Source of the DNA: Paenibacillus sacheonensis
GTDB lineage: Bacteria; Bacillota; Bacilli; Paenibacillales; Paenibacillaceae
Length of the DNA: 33,904 nucleotides
Assembly: GCF_009909195.1 (NCBI RefSeq)
Contig: NZ_JAAAMU010000035.1
Span: 1-33,904, forward strand
Direction of reading: 5' to 3'
Shown here piece after piece: positions 15,760 through 23,886 of the stretch (the first letter of the stretch is position 1; each line of letters begins with the position of its first letter). A model generated the notes under the pieces. The model was not told where the DNA came from and ran no database searches. It was given only the letters and a program-made list of their open reading frames with translations. The translations under genes and the position numbers were made by a program.

Positions 15760-16698
15760 TTATTTCACCTGCAGCATGCGTTCCAAGGATAGACGAGCCT
15801 TGTCGGCAACGTCTTCAGGCACATAAATTTGCGGCTGCATCGTCTCCAAGCATTTCACAAGCTTCTTCAAGTTATTGACCTTCATGTTCGGGCACACCAA
15901 ATACTTGGTTGCAAAATGGAACGTCTTGTTCGGGCTGTCCAGGCGGAGCTGGTATCCCGTACCGTCCTCGGTGCCGACGATGAATTCTTGGCAATCCGAT
16001 TCCTTGCAATATTTAATGATCGCCGTCGTACTGCCGACAAAGTCGCCGAGCTCCACGACTTCCGGACGGCATTCCGGATGCACGACAAACTGCGCGTTCG
16101 GATATTTCGCCTTCATTTCCTCGACGTCTTTCACGGTCAGCATGTCATGCGTGTTGCAATAGCCTTCCCAAATAATCATTTTCTTGTCCGTTTTCTGCTG
16201 GACGTAATGGCCCAGGTTCTTATCCGGCACCCAAATGATTTCATCGGAATCCACGGAGTTCACGACGCGCACCGCGTTCGCGGACGTACAGCAAATATCG
16301 GTTTCCGCTTTGATCTCGGCAGAGGAGTTAATGTAAGTGACCACTTTCGCGTTCGGATGCTGCGCTTTCAGCTTGCGCAAGCCGTCCACGTTGACCATAT
16401 CGGCCATCGGGCAGCCGGCACGTTCATCCGGAATGATAACGGTTTTGTTCGGAGCTAGAATCTTCGCGCTCTCGCCCATAAAATGAACGCCGCAAAATAC
16501 GATGACGTCGGCATCGGTTTCGGCTGCTTTCTGCGCAAGCAGGAAAGAGTCTCCCCGGAAATCGGCCACCTCTTGAATTTCGTCCCGTTGATAATAATGT
16601 GCGAGTATGATGGCGTTACGTTCTTTCTTCAGCTGCATCAAACGTTCCCGCAGTTCACGGTTTTGCTCCGCCTTCCGCTCGAGAGCTAATGCTTCCAT
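15760..16698 (-). CDS. nadA: Quinolinate synthase A
   Basis: [4Fe-4S] enzyme that condenses iminoaspartate and dihydroxyacetone phosphate to quinolinate. The 312-residue protein contains NAIILAHYYQRDEIQEVADFRGDSF, VIVFCGVHFMGESAKIL, TDICCTSANAV, VVHPECRPEV and VCPNMKVNNL, covering the cluster cysteines of the family. ATG 16698 is selected because AGAGGAG lies eight bases upstream. The frame stays open 56 codons further to a GTG at 16866, but that stretch has no good ribosome-binding site and does not resemble NadA. It heads nadA-nadB-nadC-coaX. Confidence 0.96.
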   Translation of the reverse strand: MEALALERKAEQNRELRERLMQLKKERNAIILAHYYQRDEIQEVADFRGDSFLLAQKAAETDADVIVFCGVHFMGESAKILAPNKTVIIPDERAGCPMADMVNVDGLRKLKAQHPNAKVVTYINSSAEIKAETDICCTSANAVRVVNSVDSDEIIWVPDKNLGHYVQQKTDKKMIIWEGYCNTHDMLTVKDVEEMKAKYPNAQFVVHPECRPEVVELGDFVGSTTAIIKYCKESDCQEFIVGTEDGTGYQLRLDSPNKTFHFATKYLVCPNMKVNNLKKLVKCLETMQPQIYVPEDVADKARLSLERMLQVK

Positions 16699-16722
16699 GG
16701 CTACTTCTCCTCTTTTCACTAA

Positions 16723-16744
16723 CTTTGTGAACAGATGCACAAAC
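16723..16744. promoter_or_regulatory. Inverted repeat in the nadA leader
   Basis: TTTGTG (16724-16729) and CACAAA (16738-16743) form an inverted repeat with an 8-base spacer, just ahead of the nadA ribosome-binding site. It could be a repressor operator or an mRNA hairpin. NAD genes in Firmicutes are often under the niacin-responsive repressor NiaR, but I cannot match this to its consensus with confidence. Confidence 0.4.
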
Positions 16745-16893
16745 TCTGACAAAATAAATCGGCTCTTCGCCTCATTACCTGTTCGTGCAGCTATATAATC
16801 GAGAATTGCAAGCTTGAAGGTGGCGGCTGTCGTTAGCATGCCCCCGCTTTCAAACCCTTGATTCACAGTCGGCGTTACAAGTGATTAACATTT

Positions 16894-16922
16894 AATTTAC
16901 ACAAGGTGCGGTATGCTGTCAA
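16894..16922 (-). promoter_or_regulatory. Sigma-A promoter of the nadABC-coaX operon
   Basis: On the minus strand a perfect -35 TTGACA (16917-16922), a 17-base spacer and a -10 TAAATT (16894-16899) are present. The start is expected near 16887, giving a leader of about 188 bases before nadA. Confidence 0.75.
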
Positions 16923-16926
16923 CTCA

Positions 16927-16947
16927 TAAAAGCGGCCATTTTGGCCG
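16927..16947 (-). terminator. Possible second terminator downstream of ftsH
   Basis: A 6-bp stem (CGGCCA 16933-16938 with TGGCCG 16942-16947) with a 3-base loop is followed on the minus strand by CTTTTATG. It lies directly upstream of the nadA -35 and may back up the stronger ftsH terminator or be part of promoter control. Confidence 0.4.
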
Positions 16948-17044
16948 TTATCGGCAGGTGAGGGCGGATTAGAAACACACCGGTCCCGCAAGCTTGATTC
17001 TTCTTGACTGCAGGCCGTTCCGTTGCCGAAATCGCGTTTCGTGC

Positions 17045-17088
17045 ATAAAAAAGCTGCCCACCGCAGTTGATTCCGCGATGGACAGCTT
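17045..17088 (-). terminator. Rho-independent terminator of ftsH
   Basis: A long stem of about 15 pairs with G-U wobbles (17088-17073 with 17066-17051) is followed on the minus strand by TTTTTTATG. It lies immediately after the ftsH stop codon and closes the yabS-to-ftsH unit. Confidence 0.85.
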
Positions 17089-17102
17089 CGCTGTTCCCGA
17101 AA

Positions 17103-19109
<2,007 letters not shown>

Positions 19110-19131
19110 CCCCTACCTCCTCTCAAGACGC

Positions 19132-19187
19132 AAAAAATAAGTTGACCTTGCTCGAGAAGCACCCTAGTGCAGGAGCCTCCAACAAGG
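19132..19187 (-). other. Structured hpt-ftsH intergenic RNA (possible attenuator)
   Basis: On the minus strand CCTTG (19187-19183) can pair with CAAGG (19150-19146), enclosing two small hairpins (GGAG/CTCC and GCAC/GGTGC). TCAACTTATTTTTTGCG follows. The pattern resembles a branched structure with a U-rich tail and could modulate read-through into ftsH. The closing stem is short, so this is tentative. Confidence 0.3.
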
Positions 19188-19212
19188 CGGGATTGCATCC
19201 ATGTCTTCCTCA

Positions 19213-19752
19213 TTACTTCTCGTAAACCTCGGGATTCAAGATGCCGATAAACGGCAAGTTGCGGTAATGCTCCGCATAATCAAGCCCGTATCCGACGACG
19301 AAAGCGTCGGGGAGAACAAAGCCTTTATGGTCCGCTTCCAACTCCACCTTACGGCCTGCCGGCTTATCAAACAGCGTAACAAGCGTGATGGATTTGGCGT
19401 TGCGGCGCTCGAGCACGTCGATGAGGTAGCTGAGCGTAAGCCCGCTGTCGATAATATCTTCGACAATAAGCACGTCGCGCCCCTGCACCGAAGCGTCCAG
19501 GTCCTTGATGATCTTAACGACGCCGCTCGTCTTGGTCGACTGACCGTAACTGGACACCGCCATAAAATCGATTTCAAGCGGAATCGTAATGGTCTTCACC
19601 AAATCCGCCATAAAAATAAATGCGCCTTTGAGCACGCAGATAACAAGCGGGTTGCGCCCTTCAAACTCACGGCTGATGGTTTCGCCAAGCTCCTGTACCT
19701 TCTGCTGAATTTGGTCTGCGTCGTAAAGCACTTCTTGAATGTCGTTCAGCAA
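19213..19752 (-). CDS. hpt: Hypoxanthine(-guanine) phosphoribosyltransferase
   Basis: Salvages hypoxanthine and guanine with PRPP. The 179-residue protein has the PRPP-binding loop DVLIVEDIIDSGLTLSYL, VICVLKGAFIFMADL near the N-terminus, MAVSSYG of the flexible loop and the C-terminal VVGYGLDYAEHYRNLPFIGIL. The start is TTG at 19752, seven bases after AGGAGGG, which gives the standard family length. A longer frame to a TTG at 19824 adds 24 unlike residues and ignores that site. In B. subtilis HprT also interacts with TilS and FtsH, whose genes flank it here too. Confidence 0.95.
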   Translation of the reverse strand: MLNDIQEVLYDADQIQQKVQELGETISREFEGRNPLVICVLKGAFIFMADLVKTITIPLEIDFMAVSSYGQSTKTSGVVKIIKDLDASVQGRDVLIVEDIIDSGLTLSYLIDVLERRNAKSITLVTLFDKPAGRKVELEADHKGFVLPDAFVVGYGLDYAEHYRNLPFIGILNPEVYEK

Positions 19753-19820
19753 CTCGGGCCCTCCTAAATGTTTCTTGCCTATACTATGAATGGTTCCGCG
19801 CATCTTATTCGGACAATTGG

Positions 19821-21275
19821 TCAACCGTTAAAATCCGACGCAAACCGCGCTTTCATGCGCATGACGCGTTTTGTCGAATCCGTGACTTGAGCCAGCGCCG
19901 ATCTGCGAATGCCAGGAATCCATAGCACAAATCCATTGGCGTCGACAACAATCGGCAGTACCTCGCGGCGCGAGGGAGCAACACGATCATCAACGAACAT
20001 ATCTTGTACTTTTTTGGTGCCGTTTAAACCAAGCACCGCCATGCGGTCCCCGGGTTGCCGGTTGCGAATCGTGAGGGGATACTGAATCCTGTCTGCGTCG
20101 AACAGCGCTTCAAGCCGGTTGCCCGGTCTGCGCGCGGCCGATCCCGCCATGGCCTCAAACGTCAATTGCCCTTCTGCTTCAGGCAGCATCAAGGATGTTA
20201 CGTCCGTTGTCACCGCATAAGCGTAGCCGCTTGAGGAGGTCGATCTCTCTCCCGGAACGGAACGGACAAACAGCAAATTGTCGTACTCACGAATGAACCG
20301 GATACCGCCGCCTGCATCCAAGCTCCACGTCGCGGCCGCGCGCTCGGAGGCCGCAAGACGTATCGTTTCTATGCTGTCGAATGAGGAGGGATCCGTTTCC
20401 AAGCCAATATAGTTCAATATTAGTTTAATCAATCTCCTTTGTAAAGCGACGTGCAAACCGAGCAGCGCTTTGCGGTTCAATTGGCATCCTTCGCGGTGCG
20501 GCAGGACATGGCGTTCGTAGACCGCCCTCGTTTCTTGAGCCAGCCAGTCGTCCTCGGCGGCTGCAAGCTCTGCCAATCGGGCGAGTGACTGCGGTAACTG
20601 CGGGTTATGCGCCGACAAGTACGGCAGGATATCCAACCGGACATGGTTGCGAAAATAGTGCTTCTGTCCGTTGCTGCTGTCATGACTGTACGGAATGGCC
20701 CACAAATCGCAGTAGCGCAGGATGTCTGCCTTGTATTTACGCAAAAGCGGCCGAATAAGTTCCACGTTTTTTTCGGATCTAGAAATGGGAATGCCGGCAA
20801 GCCCGGCAAGTCCGGTTCCGCGTATGATTCGCATGAGGACGGTTTCTGCCTGATCGTCGGCATGATGGGCAAGCGCAATCCGGGATGCGCCATATGTATG
20901 GGCGACGCCATGAAGGAAGCCATACCGCTTCTCGCGCGAAGCGGCTTGGCTGTTCATGCTCGATGCTTCTATATAAGCAGGCATATCGATAAAAGTAGAT
21001 TCGCAGGGAATCCCGAGCTCGGCGGCGTAGCCCCGAACGATTTCCCCTTCTCTGGCAGATTCCTCGCCCCGGAATCCGTGATCGAGATGGGCGGCTACCA
21101 ACGACAGCTGCTCGGCTCCGGAAAGACGGTGAAGCAGATGCAGCAGCGCCATGGAGTCCGGTCCCCCGGATACTGCCACCACCACCGTATCGCCCGCCGT
21201 CCAAAGCCCTTCTTCTCTGGCAAGCTCTATCAGCTCGCCAAGCCATTCATCCACTTCCTTCATTCCTTCCTGCAC
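19821..21275 (-). CDS. tilS: tRNA(Ile)-lysidine synthetase
   Basis: Modifies C34 of the CAU-anticodon tRNA-Ile to lysidine so that it reads AUA. The 484-residue protein carries the PP-loop SGGPDS (36-41) in the N-terminal ATP-pyrophosphatase domain, plus HLDHGFRGEES, ALAHHADDQAETVLMRIIRGTGLAGLAGI and RPLL. Linker and C-terminal TilS domains follow, with FNG at the end. The GTG at 21275 has only a weak ribosome-binding site; GTG at codon 8, with AAGGA nine bases upstream, is a possible alternative. It sits between the kinase and hpt. Confidence 0.95.
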   Translation of the reverse strand: MQEGMKEVDEWLGELIELAREEGLWTAGDTVVVAVSGGPDSMALLHLLHRLSGAEQLSLVAAHLDHGFRGEESAREGEIVRGYAAELGIPCESTFIDMPAYIEASSMNSQAASREKRYGFLHGVAHTYGASRIALAHHADDQAETVLMRIIRGTGLAGLAGIPISRSEKNVELIRPLLRKYKADILRYCDLWAIPYSHDSSNGQKHYFRNHVRLDILPYLSAHNPQLPQSLARLAELAAAEDDWLAQETRAVYERHVLPHREGCQLNRKALLGLHVALQRRLIKLILNYIGLETDPSSFDSIETIRLAASERAAATWSLDAGGGIRFIREYDNLLFVRSVPGERSTSSSGYAYAVTTDVTSLMLPEAEGQLTFEAMAGSAARRPGNRLEALFDADRIQYPLTIRNRQPGDRMAVLGLNGTKKVQDMFVDDRVAPSRREVLPIVVDANGFVLWIPGIRRSALAQVTDSTKRVMRMKARFASDFNG

Positions 21276-21377
21276 GTCTACTCTACCAGCTAGACGTCTC
21301 TACCTAAGCAATCGCGATAACCCGACGGATGCGGCAATGCTGCGAACGCACCGGGATCGAGGATGAAGAGGAGTCCG

Positions 21378-22319
21378 CTACAGACCTGAACGAAGCAGCC
21401 AATAGACCGTGGTGGCGAGCACGACAGCCGAAGCGGCGAACAACCCCTTCATCCAGCGCGGGGCCGGCGCTCCCGGTCCGCTCCGCTCGCGGCTCGGCCG
21501 GTGCATCCACTGCTGCCAGGCGGCAGCCGCTTCGCGCGCATTGCCGAATTCCCCGTAGAACGCCTTGCGCAGCCATCCGCTCATGGGCTTCAACTGCGGG
21601 CTCGTCGCCGCAAGCTTCGCCAGCTCTTCCTGCGTTCGCGTCTGCGGCAGCAGCCCTGCCGAGAGCTGGGCAAGCCTGCGGCCTTCATGCAGCTGCAAGC
21701 AGAGAACGGCGAAGGAGAAGAGGTCGTAGCCGGCATTGGCGGTACGCGATCCCGCGTTCCAATACCCGCGGTCATAAATTTCGGTAAACTGCCGCACGCC
21801 TTTGCCGAATGCAGTCGCGCCGCCGTAATCCACAAGCTCCGGCCGCCCGAAGTCGGCCACGATGACGTTCTCGACCTTCAAGTCGCCGAAAGCCCATCCG
21901 GCTTCGTGCAGCTCCGCCAGCTTGTTCAACAGATGAAAGCCGACAACGGGAAACCATTCCTTGCCCTGGCGCTGCAAATACTCGCCGAGCGTCATCCCTT
22001 TGATATAGCGCATGACATAGAACGGATAATCCTTGCCATCCGCCGCCTGGTAATCGTCCACGTCGACCAGGAAGGCGCCGGACTTGGAGCCCTGCTTCTG
22101 TTTCTGCTTGGCGATCGATTGCAGCACATTCACTTCGGATTGAAGGTCCACTGCGTCTGCCCCGATCTTCAGGGCGTAATAGTACCGCTGCCGCTCCACC
22201 AAGAACACCTTACCGTTGGCGCCTTCGCCGAGCGGTCTCTCGACCCGGTAAGTGCCTTGCTTCCATTTGCCCCGGATCGGCGTGCCGCGCGGAAGGCTCC
22301 AGTCAAACGACGTAGTCAC
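21378..22319 (-). CDS. YabT-like membrane-anchored Ser/Thr protein kinase
   Basis: Hanks-type kinase of 313 residues. Visible elements are the glycine loop GEGANGKV (31-38), the ATP lysine K51 in YALKIG, the catalytic loop FGDLKVENV (D146, K148, N151), and DYG (164-166) in place of DFG. The HRD motif is replaced by FGD, so the usual activation-loop arginine is missing. A basic stretch KQKQKQGSKSG (71-81) is notable: B. subtilis YabT binds DNA through a basic region and phosphorylates RecA in sporulation. A single C-terminal membrane segment (about 290-310) follows a linker, with no external sensor. The start is GTG at 22319, overlapping the VWA gene by 17 bases. Confidence 0.88.
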   Translation of the reverse strand: MTTSFDWSLPRGTPIRGKWKQGTYRVERPLGEGANGKVFLVERQRYYYALKIGADAVDLQSEVNVLQSIAKQKQKQGSKSGAFLVDVDDYQAADGKDYPFYVMRYIKGMTLGEYLQRQGKEWFPVVGFHLLNKLAELHEAGWAFGDLKVENVIVADFGRPELVDYGGATAFGKGVRQFTEIYDRGYWNAGSRTANAGYDLFSFAVLCLQLHEGRRLAQLSAGLLPQTRTQEELAKLAATSPQLKPMSGWLRKAFYGEFGNAREAAAAWQQWMHRPSRERSGPGAPAPRWMKGLFAASAVVLATTVYWLLRSGL

Positions 22320-23028
22320 TCATCATCCCGTCCGTTTCATCATTCTTCCTATTACCATAATCGGCTTTTTGGTAAAAATCAATGACATGCAGGATGGCCG
22401 GACCCGTCGGCGTGGTGCCGCGCATCTGAAGCCGCGGGAAAATCGCGTTGACGCCGCTGATATCCCGCGTCCAATCGAGGTCGAGCTTGCAGTCTTCCCC
22501 ATAGGCGGAACCGGGGAAATGGAATACGGCGAGCTCGCTGCTGCCCTGTCTGGACTTGAGGCTGATTGCCAGGTCGCGGATCGCTTCCTCGACCGCATGG
22601 AGCTTGGGCTTCATGCTGGCGCTGGCGTCGATCAAGAGAGCCACGCTCAGACTGCTCGTCTCGCTCAGGTCGTCGATGACGCGAACGACTTCCCCCCGTT
22701 TATCGGGCGGCAGCTCCTCGATCGAAGACGCGCCGAGTACCTGCTTCAGCTCGTGGTGCACGGCATGCTGTATGGTCTGCACGACCGTCTTGCGCGTCAG
22801 CATCTGCACCGTTTGGGACAGCTGGCGCGTATGGGACAGCCGGCTGAGGCCGCCGCCGGCTTTCGCGATTTCCTCGATTTCATTCGTGCCGAATTCGACA
22901 AGATCTCCTTGATCCACGATGCCGACGACATTCACCGTAATACCGGAGGCATGCGCCTCCGCTGCCGCAATGACAGGACTGACGCCGACATTCGAGCAGC
23001 CGTCAGTCACTAATAGAATTTGTTTCAT
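22303..23028 (-). CDS. VWA-domain protein, YabS-like
   Basis: A 241-residue soluble protein with a von Willebrand factor A fold. LLIDASASM (about 131-139) supplies the DxSxS metal-ion site, and GTTPTGPAI provides the conserved threonine of that site. The N-terminal 90 residues begin LLVTDGCSN, which resembles the end of a VWA fold and suggests a rearranged or second half-domain. B. subtilis has yabS immediately before yabT, the same order. Function is unknown; a structural or scaffolding partner for the kinase is inferred only from the conserved pairing and the 17-base overlap. ATG 23028 has GGGGGA about seven bases upstream. Confidence 0.85.
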   Translation of the reverse strand: MKQILLVTDGCSNVGVSPVIAAAEAHASGITVNVVGIVDQGDLVEFGTNEIEEIAKAGGGLSRLSHTRQLSQTVQMLTRKTVVQTIQHAVHHELKQVLGASSIEELPPDKRGEVVRVIDDLSETSSLSVALLIDASASMKPKLHAVEEAIRDLAISLKSRQGSSELAVFHFPGSAYGEDCKLDLDWTRDISGVNAIFPRLQMRGTTPTGPAILHVIDFYQKADYGNRKNDETDGMMSDYVV

Positions 23029-23260
23029 TGTTCATTCCCCCAATTGCTTGAGATTCAAACCCAGGCGCTGCCGCTGGCTAGCACTCGTTCTATCAGCATT
23101 GCCACATTTGAGAGAGGCTAACCGTTCGTGCGCATAACGAAAGCCGATGAGAACGGCGGTGCGTCTGCCAATGCCCGCGACCTATTCTTATATTCGCAGG
23201 GTCTAATGCAACCGGGAGAAGGTAGAGTCCGACCCTCTTCATAGGAACTCGGATCAACGC

Positions 23261-23288
23261 AAAAAGCCTGCCCGTAACGGGCAGGCTT
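23261..23288 (-). terminator. Rho-independent terminator after the post-spoIIE gene
   Basis: A perfect 11-bp stem AAGCCTGCCCG (23264-23274) with CGGGCAGGCTT (23278-23288) and a 3-base loop is followed by TTTTTGCG on the minus strand. It ends the spoIIE-unknown unit. The 230 bases between it and the VWA gene contain no tRNA or promoter that I can identify with confidence. Confidence 0.88.
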
Positions 23289-23309
23289 GGCCGTATCAGC
23301 CTTCGCCGA

Positions 23310-23885
23310 TCATTGATCCCTCAGAATGGCCGGTTCGCGTTCCGGCGGCTGGGAATAGGTTGTTCGTTTACGCTGTCTAGGTTCCGACATTCGTTTCACC
23401 TGACCGGCATCATCGGCCTGTTTCGGCGGCCCCATGCCTCCCGTGCGCTTCTTCGCCGGTCTCGCCCCAGCCGCCGGCAGCAGCTGTTCATGGACGAATG
23501 CCGCCGGTATCGGCGGACGGATGCCGCGTTCAGGCACCGCCTCTACCAGACTCGCCATCGGAGCGAGCTGCGGATCGGACTGTCTATTTTCCTGCGCCTG
23601 AACCCGCGCAGGCATCAGATCATCTCGTTTATGCTCGCTCCCCGCGGCAGGCTGCAGTTCATTGGGCATCGGCGGCCCGCCGTTGAAGTCCATGAGATCC
23701 ACCACCTTCGTGCGGCTATCCGGCATTCGCTTGCGCGCTCTTCTTCGCTCCAGCTGGATGACGACTTCCCCTCTCGTATCCGCCTCGATTCCGTTCTTGT
23801 TCACGGATGAATCCGTTTGAACCACCGCAGCCGACTTCTTGCTTCTATTAAAAAATGCGCTTCGCATGATTTGGAACATGTTCAT
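23310..23885 (-). CDS. Uncharacterised basic, probably disordered protein downstream of spoIIE
   Basis: I do not recognise a family. The 191-residue product is rich in Arg, Pro, Lys, Gln and Glu. It has no membrane segment, no cysteine and no catalytic motif. It opens with MNMFQIMRSAFFNRSKKSA, which could form an amphipathic basic helix. ERRRARKRMPDSRTKVVDLMDFNGGPPMP (about 47-75) looks the most ordered, and basic Pro-rich sequence fills the rest. The start lies right after the spoIIE stop and the terminator follows the stop codon, so it is almost certainly co-transcribed with spoIIE. The reading frame, spacing and terminator support a real gene; a role early in sporulation is only inferred. 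Confidence 0.72.
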   Translation of the reverse strand: MNMFQIMRSAFFNRSKKSAAVVQTDSSVNKNGIEADTRGEVVIQLERRRARKRMPDSRTKVVDLMDFNGGPPMPNELQPAAGSEHKRDDLMPARVQAQENRQSDPQLAPMASLVEAVPERGIRPPIPAAFVHEQLLPAAGARPAKKRTGGMGPPKQADDAGQVKRMSEPRQRKRTTYSQPPEREPAILRDQ

Positions 23886-23886
23886 C

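Noticed and set aside
16699..16866. N-terminal extension of nadA by 56 codons
   Set aside because: Starts at GTG without a ribosome-binding site, while ATG 16698 has AGAGGAG at ideal distance. Kept only as a point in the leader finding.
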